Shown here piece by piece: positions 17,028 to 24,306 of a stretch of 35,629 bases of DNA (position 1 is its first letter; every line of letters starts with the position of its first letter). Source of the stretch: Propionibacteriaceae bacterium UBA7704. GTDB lineage: Bacteria; Actinomycetota; Actinomycetes; Propionibacteriales; Propionibacteriaceae. Position numbers and translations under genes: made by a program. The notes below the pieces were generated by a model. The model did no database searches, was not told the origin of the DNA, and worked only from the letters and a program-made list of their open reading frames with translations. Location of the stretch: assembly GCA_002482525.1 (NCBI GenBank), contig DLGC01000010.1:215942-251570 (forward strand). The letters are read 5' to 3'.

Positions 17028-18293
17028 GTGCGCGTGGTACAGAAGTTCGGCGGCTCCTCGGTAGCAGACGCCGAGAGCATCAAGCGGGTCGCCCGTCGGA
17101 TCGTGGCGTCCAAAGAACAAGGCAACGACGTTGTGGTGGTCATTTCCGCGATGGGTGACACCACCGATGATTTGGCCGACCTCGCCCAGAAGGTGTCGCC
17201 GAATCCCCGTCCCCGCGAGCTGGACATGTTGCTCACCGCCGGCGAGCGCATCAGCGCTGCCCTGCTGGCGATGGCCATCAACGATCTGGGATTCGACGCC
17301 CGGTCCTTCACCGGCTCCCAAGCCGGTGTGCTGACCACTGCGTCCCACGGCGACGCCCGGATCATCGACATCACTCCCGGACGTATCGAGCAGGCTCTCA
17401 ACGACGGCGACATCGTGATCGTGGCCGGTTTCCAGGGCGTGTCCCAGACCACCAAGGACGTCACCACCTTGGGACGTGGCGCCTCGGACACCACTGCAGT
17501 AGCACTGGCGGCGGCTCTGGATGCATCGTTCTGCGAGATCTACTCCGACGTGGACGGTGTGTTCACCGCCGATCCTCGGATCGTTCCGGGCGCCCAGCGG
17601 ATCCCCGAGATCGGCTATGAAGACATGCTGGAGATGGCTGCCAATGGTGCCAAGATCCTGCATCTGCGCTGTGTTGAATATGCACGGCGCGAGAACGTAC
17701 CGGTGCACGTGCGCTCGTCCTTCTCGGACAAGCCGGGCACTTGGGTCAAACAACTCGATTACCAGGAGGCCGGCATGGAGCAGCCACTGATCACCGGAAT
17801 CGCCCATGACCGCAGCGAGGCCAAGATCACCATCATCGGCGTGCCCGATCGCGTTGGTGAGGCCGCGGAGATCTTCACCGTGGTGGCGGATGCCGACGTC
17901 AACATCGACATGATCGTGCAGAACGTGTCGAAAGAGGACGATCAGCGCACCGATATCTCCTTCACCCTCGCCCAGTCCGACGGCGCCACGGCGATCGCCG
18001 CGCTGGAGGCCGCCCAGAGCCGCATCGGCTTTGCCCGGGTGGTCTACAACGACAAGGTCGGCAAGGTTTCCGTGGTCGGGGTCGGCATGCGCTCTCACCC
18101 AGGCGTGACGGCACGGTTCTTCCGGGCCCTGGCCGAGGCTGATGTCAATATCGGCATGATCTCGACCTCGGAGATCCGCATCTCGGTGGTGGTCGATATC
18201 GACGACATCGACACCGCGGTGCGCGCCGGTCACACCGCTTTCGGTCTGGACGCCGAGGGCGAGGCCATCGTGTACGCCGGAACCGGTCGCTGA
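17028..18293 (+). CDS. lysC: aspartate kinase, alpha subunit
   Basis: Phosphorylates aspartate, the first step toward lysine, threonine, methionine and diaminopimelate. The 421-residue length equals that of the Corynebacterium glutamicum enzyme. The kinase domain shows VVQKFGGSSV (residues 3-12), SAMGDTTDDL, LLTAGERISAALLAMA, GSQAGVLTT and TLGRGASDTTAVALAAAL. The C-terminal third carries two ACT domains (ITIIGVPDRVGEAAEIF and VSVVGVGMRSHPGVTARFF) that normally give concerted Lys/Thr feedback. An internal start at 17775 would make the separate beta subunit. In many actinobacteria asd follows directly; here it does not, so the pathway is split or asd lies elsewhere. Gene start is GTG, probably leaderless. 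Confidence 0.97.
   Translation: MRVVQKFGGSSVADAESIKRVARRIVASKEQGNDVVVVISAMGDTTDDLADLAQKVSPNPRPRELDMLLTAGERISAALLAMAINDLGFDARSFTGSQAGVLTTASHGDARIIDITPGRIEQALNDGDIVIVAGFQGVSQTTKDVTTLGRGASDTTAVALAAALDASFCEIYSDVDGVFTADPRIVPGAQRIPEIGYEDMLEMAANGAKILHLRCVEYARRENVPVHVRSSFSDKPGTWVKQLDYQEAGMEQPLITGIAHDRSEAKITIIGVPDRVGEAAEIFTVVADADVNIDMIVQNVSKEDDQRTDISFTLAQSDGATAIAALEAAQSRIGFARVVYNDKVGKVSVVGVGMRSHPGVTARFFRALAEADVNIGMISTSEIRISVVVDIDDIDTAVRAGHTAFGLDAEGEAIVYAGTGR
17775..18293 (+). CDS. lysC: aspartate kinase beta subunit from internal in-frame start
   Basis: AGGAGG at 17764-17769 lies five bases before an in-frame ATG that is codon 250 of lysC. Translation from it gives 172 residues, essentially the two ACT domains, the same size as the known C. 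glutamicum beta subunit encoded inside lysC. The signal is seen in sequence; the heterotetramer is known from the relative and is assumed here. Confidence 0.8.
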   Translation: MEQPLITGIAHDRSEAKITIIGVPDRVGEAAEIFTVVADADVNIDMIVQNVSKEDDQRTDISFTLAQSDGATAIAALEAAQSRIGFARVVYNDKVGKVSVVGVGMRSHPGVTARFFRALAEADVNIGMISTSEIRISVVVDIDDIDTAVRAGHTAFGLDAEGEAIVYAGTGR

Positions 18294-18336
18294 CTGCCGC
18301 AGGCATTGCCTCCTACATCCGCCATTGTGCGGTGAC

Positions 18337-18342
18337 TAGACT
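18337..18342 (+). promoter_or_regulatory. -10 box for leaderless mRNA
   Basis: TAGACT ends exactly six bases before the GTG at 18349. No Shine-Dalgarno sequence is present in between. Confidence 0.6.
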
Positions 18343-18348
18343 GATCAG

Positions 18349-18648
18349 GTGATCTTCAAGCGCGTCGGCGACACCCGTCCCTACCCCGAACATGGCTACC
18401 AGCAGCGGCAGTGGGCCGCCATTGCCCCTGAGCAGGTACGCCTCGACGAGTTGGTGACCACGAAGCGCACTCTCGATCTCGACGCACTCCTGGACGACGA
18501 CTCGACCTTCTACGGCGACCTTTTCGCCCATGTGATTTCCTACCAAGGAGAGCTCTACTTGGAGGACGGCCTTCATCGTGCGCTGCGGGCGGCTTTGCAG
18601 CAGCGCCACACCCTGCATGCCCGGGTGTTGGAACTTCCAGTAGTCTGA
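18349..18648 (+). CDS. small conserved actinobacterial protein
   Basis: A 99-residue protein without membrane segments or signal peptide. It reads like a compact single domain: VRLDELVTTKRTLDLDALL, then LYLEDGLHRALRAALQQR, then HARVLEL. The DGLHR segment resembles the DGNHR/GxHR box of ParB/sulfiredoxin-like nucleotide-binding domains, which is a weak resemblance only. I recall similar small proteins in actinobacteria next to LytR_C genes, which is also the arrangement here, with 31 bases between genes. Function unknown. Translation is probably from a leaderless transcript. Confidence 0.75.
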   Translation: MIFKRVGDTRPYPEHGYQQRQWAAIAPEQVRLDELVTTKRTLDLDALLDDDSTFYGDLFAHVISYQGELYLEDGLHRALRAALQQRHTLHARVLELPVV

Positions 18649-18679
18649 ACGCCGTTCCCGACCGACGACAGGAGAAACG

Positions 18680-19243
18680 GTGACTCGAGTGCTCCGGGTC
18701 TTGAAGACACCGCTGACGCTGATCGGGCTGCTCGTCATTCTCATCGGTGCCGGGTATTGGAGCGTCAAGGCTGTGACCGCTCCGGTCATCCCCGAGAGTC
18801 AGAAATGTGTGATGACCGATGTGGGTGCTGAGCTGACGCCGAAGTGGGTCTCGGTTCGTACCCTGAATGCCGGTGGCCCCAGTGGCATCGCTCGATCCTC
18901 TGCACGCTACCTGCGCAGCTACGGCTTCACGGTGATCCGGGTGAATAACGCCGATTCACCGGTGGAGAAGACGACGATCGTCGGTTACGCCACCGATAGC
19001 CCTGAGGTGCTCCTGGTCGCGCAGGCCTTCCCCAACGCCGTGGTCACCGCCGATGGCCGCAGTGATCACGCGGTGGACGTGCTGCTGGGCCCCGACGCCC
19101 CACTGACGCTGCCCCGGCCCAAGGCCGTTCCGGTATCCGGCCAGGTCTGCGTGGCTCCGTACAGCCAGTCGGTCGACACCGGCGACAGCGCCACGAGCAC
19201 TCCCACGCCGACGCCGACTCCCAAACCGACCAAGAAGAAGTAG
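18680..19243 (+). CDS. membrane-anchored LytR C-terminal domain protein
   Basis: A 187-residue protein with an N-terminal membrane anchor (LIGLLVILIGAGYWSVKAV, about residues 14-32) and an outside LytR_C domain: VSVRTLNAGGPSGIARSSARYLRSYGF (shown in part as LNAGGPSGIARSSA), then VLLVAQAFPNAVV and VDVLLG. A Thr-Pro tail (TPTPTPTPKPTKKK) ends the protein. LytR_C domains occur with or without the LCP catalytic domain; here the catalytic domain is absent. A role at the cell envelope is likely. GTG start with AGGAGA at 18670-18675. The stop lies two bases from the end of the convergent antiporter gene. Confidence 0.85.
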   Translation: MTRVLRVLKTPLTLIGLLVILIGAGYWSVKAVTAPVIPESQKCVMTDVGAELTPKWVSVRTLNAGGPSGIARSSARYLRSYGFTVIRVNNADSPVEKTTIVGYATDSPEVLLVAQAFPNAVVTADGRSDHAVDVLLGPDAPLTLPRPKAVPVSGQVCVAPYSQSVDTGDSATSTPTPTPTPKPTKKK

Positions 19244-19245
19244 CC

Positions 19246-20727
19246 TCATCGCTCCAGCCAGCGCGCCAAACGGCCACCGCTGGAGATGCCTCGGATTCGG
19301 TCCTCAACCCGTTTGCGTTCGTCGCCGTTGGTGACGATGAGTAGGTCGTCGCCGACCCGAATGATGCGGTCCGGCCCGACGGGGAACGGCTCGCCGTTGC
19401 GAACGATCAGCGAGACGACTGAGTTCTTCGGCAGCCGCAGTTCGCGGATGGTGACGCCGTGCAGACGTGATCCGGGCGGGACGTGTACCTGCATCATGTC
19501 GGCGGCGATCGTGTCCAAGGGCGCGAACTCGATCTCCACGTCGGTGGCGTCCTCACCGGTGGAGACCTTCAGTACTCGAGCCGCCCAGGGCAGCGTCGGT
19601 GCCTGGAGCAAGGTGAACACCACAACGAAGGCGAACACCATGTCGAAGATGAAGGTGGCACCCGGGGCGCCGGCCGCCAACGGCACCGTGGCCATGATGA
19701 TCGGCACTGCACCGCGAAGACCGGCCCAGGAGATGAAGGCCTGCTCACGCCAGGGCACCTTGAACCAGCTCACACACAGCGCCACTGAGAGCGGCCGGGC
19801 GATGAAGGTCAGCACCAAGCCCGCCGATATCCCCGCGATGACTGCGGGCATGGAGATACGTTCGGGCACGGCGAGCATGCCCAGCATGACGAACAGCCCG
19901 ATCTGAGCGATCCAACCGATTCCCTCGGCAAACGAGCGAGTGGCGTGCCGGTGTGGCAGCTTGCCGTTACCCAACACCAGCGCAGTCACGTACACCGCGG
20001 CAAAGCCCGACAGGTGAAGACTGCTTCCCAAGCCGTAGGCCAACACGGCCCACCCGAGCGCGGCGAGCGGGTACAGACCCGACGCCGGCAGCGCGATGCG
20101 GCGCATCGCCCAGACCCCCAACAGGCCCAGCAACACTCCCAGCAGGGCACCACCGGCGAGCTCTCCCAGGATGATGGCCACGATCAGGACCGGGCCGGCG
20201 TCCAGGCCTTGCCCGAGTGACCACTCGGTGGCGGCTGCGACCAGCAACACGATGGGCGCATCGTTGAAGCCCGATTCGCCTTCCAGGGTGGCGCGCAGCC
20301 GGGACGGCAGTGGAACCTTGCGCAGCACCGAGAACACTGCGGCGGCGTCGGTGGGGCTCACGATGGCGCCTACCAGAATGGCGAGCGCCGGATCCAGGCC
20401 CAACACGAAGTGCGCGAAGGTCGCGACCACGGCAATCGAGATCGCCACCCCCACAGTGGCAAGCAGCAATGCGGCGGGCAGGGCGCCTTTGATCTCAGCC
20501 CACTTGGTCGTAAAACCACCTTCACCGAGGATGATGACCAGTGCGGCGAAGCCCAGCGAGTGAGCGAGGCCGGCATCATTGAATTCCAGCCCCAGTTGAC
20601 CGACGAGGACGCCGAGACCCAAGAACAGCAACAACGAGGGCAGACCGAAACGGGTGCCTAGCCGGGCGGCGATGATCGAGGCGAGCAGCACCGCTGCACC
20701 GAGCAGCAGCACTTGGTCCAATTCCAC
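19246..20727 (-). CDS. K+/H+ antiporter, CPA1 family with TrkA_C domain
   Basis: A 493-residue protein resembling NhaP2/CvrA. The membrane part (about residues 1-385) shows LPSLLLFLGLGVLVG, LGEGGFTTKW, GAIVSPTDAAAVFSVLR with the conserved Asp, ESGFNDAPIVLLV with the second conserved acidic pair, and WAGLRGAVPIIMA. A TrkA_C-like cytoplasmic domain (about 405-490; VHVPPGSRLHGVTIREL, SLIVRNGEPFPVGPD, DDLLIVTNGD) follows and may sense nucleotide or ions. It exchanges K+ (or Na+) for H+ at the cytoplasmic membrane. GTG start with AGGAGG (fwd 20735-20740) seven bases upstream, and a TAGACT -10 box at 20747-20752. Confidence 0.92.
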   Translation of the reverse strand: MELDQVLLLGAAVLLASIIAARLGTRFGLPSLLLFLGLGVLVGQLGLEFNDAGLAHSLGFAALVIILGEGGFTTKWAEIKGALPAALLLATVGVAISIAVVATFAHFVLGLDPALAILVGAIVSPTDAAAVFSVLRKVPLPSRLRATLEGESGFNDAPIVLLVAAATEWSLGQGLDAGPVLIVAIILGELAGGALLGVLLGLLGVWAMRRIALPASGLYPLAALGWAVLAYGLGSSLHLSGFAAVYVTALVLGNGKLPHRHATRSFAEGIGWIAQIGLFVMLGMLAVPERISMPAVIAGISAGLVLTFIARPLSVALCVSWFKVPWREQAFISWAGLRGAVPIIMATVPLAAGAPGATFIFDMVFAFVVVFTLLQAPTLPWAARVLKVSTGEDATDVEIEFAPLDTIAADMMQVHVPPGSRLHGVTIRELRLPKNSVVSLIVRNGEPFPVGPDRIIRVGDDLLIVTNGDERKRVEDRIRGISSGGRLARWLER

Positions 20728-20746
20728 GGGCGGGCCTCCTGGCCGC

Positions 20747-20752
20747 AGTCTA
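20747..20752 (-). promoter_or_regulatory. -10 box of the K+/H+ antiporter gene
   Basis: TAGACT on the minus strand would give a short leader of about 13-14 bases that includes the AGGAGG ribosome site. No clear -35 box. Confidence 0.4.
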
Positions 20753-20932
20753 CCGGGACGCCCGTCGTTCGCTGCGTGCTATCGGTGGCAAACATCGGAG
20801 CGCCAGACATCACCAAGGAATCCAGAGCCCCGCCGTCGCACCACAACAATGCCGAGGGCTATTGCGGAAATGGGAGCACAGATGTGTGATGACGACCGAT
20901 CGGAAAGAGGTGCCGCCTCCGTTGGCACGGTA

Positions 20933-20962
20933 TTGCCCACGCGAGCCCCGGCCGGTTAACCT
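20933..20962 (+). promoter_or_regulatory. promoter of the RCC1-repeat gene
   Basis: TTGCCC at 20933-20938 and TAACCT at 20957-20962 are 18 bases apart. The leader would be about 20 bases and holds GAGAAGGGG at 20974-20982 as ribosome site. Confidence 0.5.
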
Positions 20963-20988
20963 ACGCTCATCGCGAGAAGGGGTTCTTT

Positions 20989-22410
20989 GTGCGCAGGTTC
21001 TTCCTCATTATTGTCTCAGTAGCAATGGGCCTTGGGCTTCTCGTCGGATTCGCAGGATCTGCGTCGGCCGCCGCATCGGTTTCCACACCAAAGGCATCCC
21101 CGAAAAAGCCCATGCGCAAAACGACATTCACCATGACTGGCCGGGTGGGAACCACGTTCAGTCGCACAGTGATCCTCCAGGCCACGGTCGGCGGTCGATG
21201 GAAGAAGGTAGCAACGGCCAAGACCACGGAAACTGGCCGGTACACCTTCAAAACCCGCACAGCCGCTACCAAGCGGTCTTACCGCGTTGTCGCCCCCAGG
21301 GTGACCTACCACAACCATCGCTACGCCCGTTTGGTCTCCAAGACTCGAGTCATCACGACGCGACCGAAGGTCACCCGAGCCACCCAAGTGACAGCCGGCT
21401 ATGACCACACCTGCGCGGTTACCTCCACGCATAAGGTCAAGTGCTGGGGCCAGAACGACGTCGGGCAACTGGGTGACGGAACCCGCAAGGATCGGCACAC
21501 CCCGGTGACCGTTCGCGGTCTGAGCAATGCGGTCGCCGTCACTACGGGAAGCGATCACACCTGCGCGCTCACGGACGCCGGCACCGTCAAGTGCTGGGGA
21601 AACAACAACAACGGACAACTCGCTGACGGTACGCACACCGAACGTCATACACCGGTCACCGCGGTGGGACTCACCGGCATCACAGCTATCGCTGCTCACA
21701 TGTCTTCCACGTGCGCGGTCACCCGCGCGGGCACCGTCATCTGCTGGGGAGACAACACCTGGACCGATCTGCTGCCCGGTGGCGGAGCGTCACTGCCACC
21801 CACAGCAATCCCTGGTCTCACCAATGTGACAGCCATCGCCGCGGGCGACCGCAGAACCTGCGTCCTCACGGGTACGGGAACTGTTGAATGCTGGACGTGG
21901 GCCTATGCCTCCGAGCCCGACCGGAACATCCCGACGACCGTCGCCGGAATCTCCCACGCCACGGCGATCGCAACAAGTGGTTCCCACTCTTGCGCACTGA
22001 TCAGTGGCGGCACCGTCAAGTGCTGGGGAGAGAACGGAAAGGGCCAACTCGGCGACGGTACGACAACGGATCGAAGCGTTCCGGTGACCGTGCACGGCAT
22101 AGTCGACGCGCGCGCCATCACCGTCGGAACATTTCACTCCTGCGCGGTCCTCCGGACTGGCGCCGTCAAATGCTGGGGAGGCAACTACTACGGCCAACTC
22201 GGCGGCGCGACCAAAGCAAAGGCCTCGCGCATCCCTCTTGCCGTACCGGGGGTCAGAAAGATCAAGGCGATCACGTCCACTTCTGTGCACACCTGCGGCT
22301 TGATGACCTCGGGCGGAATCACCTGCTGGGGAGACAACTTCTTCGGCCCGATCGGGGACGGTACGTCGAAGAACCAGAGGCCGCCTGTGCGCGTGCGTGG
22401 ATTCGGATAG
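20989..22410 (+). CDS. secreted RCC1-repeat beta-propeller protein
   Basis: A 473-residue protein with a signal peptide (MRRFFLIIVSVAMGLGLLVG, cleavage near SASAAA). Residues 35-130 form a beta-sandwich-like domain (TFTMTGRVGTTFSRTVILQ, WKKVATAKTTETGRYTFKT). Residues 135-473 hold seven RCC1-type repeats, each with an HTCAV-like strand, a KCWGxNxxGQLGDGT turn and a PVTVxGL strand, enough for one seven-bladed propeller. The paired Cys in each blade (HTCAx and VKCWG) may form disulphides outside the cell. Repeat 4 is the most diverged. Such secreted RCC1 proteins are common in actinobacteria and myxobacteria and are probably binding modules; the ligand is unknown. A truncated paralogue follows. 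Confidence 0.9.
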   Translation: MRRFFLIIVSVAMGLGLLVGFAGSASAAASVSTPKASPKKPMRKTTFTMTGRVGTTFSRTVILQATVGGRWKKVATAKTTETGRYTFKTRTAATKRSYRVVAPRVTYHNHRYARLVSKTRVITTRPKVTRATQVTAGYDHTCAVTSTHKVKCWGQNDVGQLGDGTRKDRHTPVTVRGLSNAVAVTTGSDHTCALTDAGTVKCWGNNNNGQLADGTHTERHTPVTAVGLTGITAIAAHMSSTCAVTRAGTVICWGDNTWTDLLPGGGASLPPTAIPGLTNVTAIAAGDRRTCVLTGTGTVECWTWAYASEPDRNIPTTVAGISHATAIATSGSHSCALISGGTVKCWGENGKGQLGDGTTTDRSVPVTVHGIVDARAITVGTFHSCAVLRTGAVKCWGGNYYGQLGGATKAKASRIPLAVPGVRKIKAITSTSVHTCGLMTSGGITCWGDNFFGPIGDGTSKNQRPPVRVRGFG

Positions 22411-22550
22411 TCACCCAGACCCCGTTCACCCCCACCGCAAGAAGTGCGGCGCATAAAGCCCTAAAACCCGTCGATGTAATCGGGACAAGGTAGCCGCATC
22501 ACCAGCAACCGCTCCGGGTGTTCGACGGGCAGATAGACAGGGAGACTTCG

Positions 22551-23222
22551 ACGCGCCGAGTCGCACTCGTCGTTCTTTCGGCCGCGCTGGGCGCAGGCCT
22601 GCTGATGGGAATGGCACCCGCTGCGGCTGAGGCCGCCACGCCTACTGCACCCAAGGTGTCGCCGAAGCACCCCACGCGCGGCGCGAAGTTCACCGCATCA
22701 GGTCGGGTGAAGACTGCGTTTCGGCGCACAATCATCCTGCAAACTCGGATTGGCGGCCGCTGGAAGAAGGCCGCCAAAGCCAAGACGACCCAGACCGGCC
22801 GCTACTCCTTCACCACCCGGACGGCAGCCACCAAGCCCAGGGACCGAGTGGTGGTTCCGAAGACCCGGTACCACGGACACAGCTACCCCCGCCAGGTCTC
22901 CAAGACCCGCACTTTCACCACGCGAGCCCGTACAACCCTTCGTGCCACCCAGGTGGCGATTGGTTCCGAACACACCTGGGCGCTCACCAGCAGCGGTGGC
23001 GTCAAATGCTGGGGCGACAACTCCTACGGCGTGATGGGAGACGGCTCTTTGGTCGCCGTCCGGTTATCCCCTACCGACGTGATCGGGTGTTCGGGTAGAG
23101 GCTTGCGGTGTCACCGCGCCCCGCCCGCCGAGCTTGACGAAGCACCACCAGACGCCCTTCGCCAAGCTCAGGGAACGGAGTGTCAGCCTTGCGGACGGCC
23201 GGTCGACGGGGCCAGCGGGTGA
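22551..23222 (+). pseudogene. truncated, start-less paralogue of the RCC1-repeat gene
   Basis: The product mirrors the upstream gene: basic start, hydrophobic signal segment (VALVVLSAALGAGLLMG), the same TFxxxGRVxTxFxRTxILQ domain with WKKAAKAKTTQTGRYSFTTR, and one RCC1 repeat. After VKCWGDNSYGVMGDG the similarity stops near 23080 and the frame runs through unrelated sequence to a TGA at 23222, so six of seven repeats are gone. Where the intact gene has GTG-CGC-AGG, this copy reads ACG-CGC-CGA behind AGGGAG (22539-22544), which suggests the start codon decayed to ACG. A GTG at 22518 is in frame but lacks a ribosome site. The Cys of HTCAL is Trp. This is best read as a decayed duplicate, although a short secreted protein cannot be excluded. 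Confidence 0.7.
23130..23169. repeat. REP-like inverted repeat
   Basis: GAGCTTGACGAAG (23130-23142) and CTTCGCCAAGCTC (23157-23169) pair at 12 of 13 positions around a 14-base loop. The CTTCGxCAAGCTCAGGGA unit resembles the short intergenic repeat often seen scattered in high-GC genomes. It lies in the unrelated 3' part of the truncated RCC1 gene. Confidence 0.6.
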
Positions 23223-23230
23223 CGCTGGCC
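23210..23230 (-). terminator. hairpin downstream of dhaM, possible terminator
   Basis: GGCCAGCG (23210-23217) and CGCTGGCC (23223-23230) form a perfect 8-bp stem with a five-base loop, starting about 24 bases past the dhaM stop. No U-tract follows on the minus strand, so termination strength is uncertain. Confidence 0.4.
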
Positions 23231-23253
23231 GACGATTCCCGGTGTCCGCTGGG

Positions 23254-23667
23254 TCAGGTGAACAACTCCCGGGCCCGACCGGCAGCCGCTACGGCTTCCA
23301 GGTCGCCACCGACTTGAGCGGTTACCGCTGCGGCGACCGCGCCTTCGACCAGAGGGCCGTCGATGAGGCGGACGTGGGTCTCCTCTTCGTCGTCGAGGAA
23401 GTCCAGCACCGATTCCACAGTCATGTTGGCTGAGCCGAGATCGGTCAGGATTGCCACGTCATAGCCATCGGCCCGCAATGCCGAGACTGCGTCATTCACC
23501 TTGTCGAAGGAGGTGCCGATGCGGCCGTCATCGGTGCCGCCGGCAGCGCGCAGGATGACGTCCTTGGCCATCTGGGACGCCAACTCGACCACTCCGGCAG
23601 CCAGTTGCTCCGAATGCGACACGATCACCAAGGCAACGCCGCCAGCTTGCGGTTGAGCTGCGGTCAT
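23254..23667 (-). CDS. dhaM: dihydroxyacetone kinase phosphotransfer subunit DhaM
   Basis: A 137-residue EIIA-mannose-like protein. VALVIVSHSEQLAAGV carries the phospho-accepting histidine near residue 18, and GTSFDKVNDAV, AILTDLGSANMTVE and IDGPLVEGAVAAAV complete the fold. It accepts phosphate from HPr of the PTS and passes it to ADP bound on DhaL. Only the EIIA domain is present, as in Lactococcus, without the HPr and EI-like domains of E. coli DhaM, so the cell must supply EI and HPr. Its ATG overlaps the dhaL stop (ATGA), indicating translational coupling. It is the last gene of the dhaKLM operon. Confidence 0.93.
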   Translation of the reverse strand: MTAAQPQAGGVALVIVSHSEQLAAGVVELASQMAKDVILRAAGGTDDGRIGTSFDKVNDAVSALRADGYDVAILTDLGSANMTVESVLDFLDDEEETHVRLIDGPLVEGAVAAAVTAQVGGDLEAVAAAGRARELFT

Positions 23668-24296
23668 ACCGCCTCCGCGGTGTCCGCTGCGGCGGTCAGG
23701 ATCAATGCCGTGGACGTCGCGCCGGGGTCCTGATGGCCGATCGAGCGCTCGCCCAGATAGGACGCGCGGCCTTTGGTGGCCTGCATCGGGATCGTGGCCT
23801 CAGCGCCCGCTTGGGCGGCGTTGGCCGCAGCACGGAAAGCCCCAGCCGGGCCGATTCCGGCAGCGGCAGCTTCCTGGGCTGCTGCCAGTGCCGGCGTCCA
23901 GGCGTCCACCATGGTCTTCTCACCGGTGGTGGCCTTGCCACGAGCAACGATGCCCTCCAAGGCGCCGGCGATCACCGCAACCACCCCGTTGGAATCCAGA
24001 TCGCCCTCGGCGGCCTTGGCGGCGCGCAGAAAAGCGGTGCCATACAGCGGGCCGGACGCGCCGCCGACGGTCGACATCAACGTCGCCGCCACCAGCTTCA
24101 AGACACCCGAAACCTCGGTTTCGCCAGCGTCCAGCTTGGCGACCACAGCTTTGAAGCCGCGGTCCATGTTTTCGCCATGATCGCCGTCGCCGATGGCACG
24201 GTCCAGGTCGATCAGTTCCATTCGATTCTCAGCCAGCACGACCTGGGCGCGGCGAATCCACGCCACCGCCCAGGCCGCATTCAGGGTTTCAGTCAC
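23664..24296 (-). CDS. dhaL: dihydroxyacetone kinase ADP-binding subunit DhaL
   Basis: A 210-residue all-helical protein. RAIGDGDHGENMDRGF holds the Asp cluster that binds Mg-ADP, and LMSTVGGASGPLYGTAFLRA is the nucleotide-cap segment. The C-terminal ATKGRASYLGERSIGHQDPGA is a family signature (here ATKGRASYLGERS and GHQDPGA). DhaL keeps its nucleotide as a cofactor, receives phosphate from DhaM and transfers it to dihydroxyacetone on DhaK. The GTG start at 24296 has GAGGA at 24304-24308, and the gene begins ten bases after dhaK. Confidence 0.95.
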   Translation of the reverse strand: MTETLNAAWAVAWIRRAQVVLAENRMELIDLDRAIGDGDHGENMDRGFKAVVAKLDAGETEVSGVLKLVAATLMSTVGGASGPLYGTAFLRAAKAAEGDLDSNGVVAVIAGALEGIVARGKATTGEKTMVDAWTPALAAAQEAAAAGIGPAGAFRAAANAAQAGAEATIPMQATKGRASYLGERSIGHQDPGATSTALILTAAADTAEAV

Positions 24297-24306
24297 CTGC
24301 TGATCC

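Noticed and set aside
16524..18233. Upstream extension of the VOC reading frame to 705 codons
   Set aside because: This part is antisense to lysC and overlaps the small membrane-protein gene; the VOC homology begins exactly at ATG 16523 with a good ribosome site.
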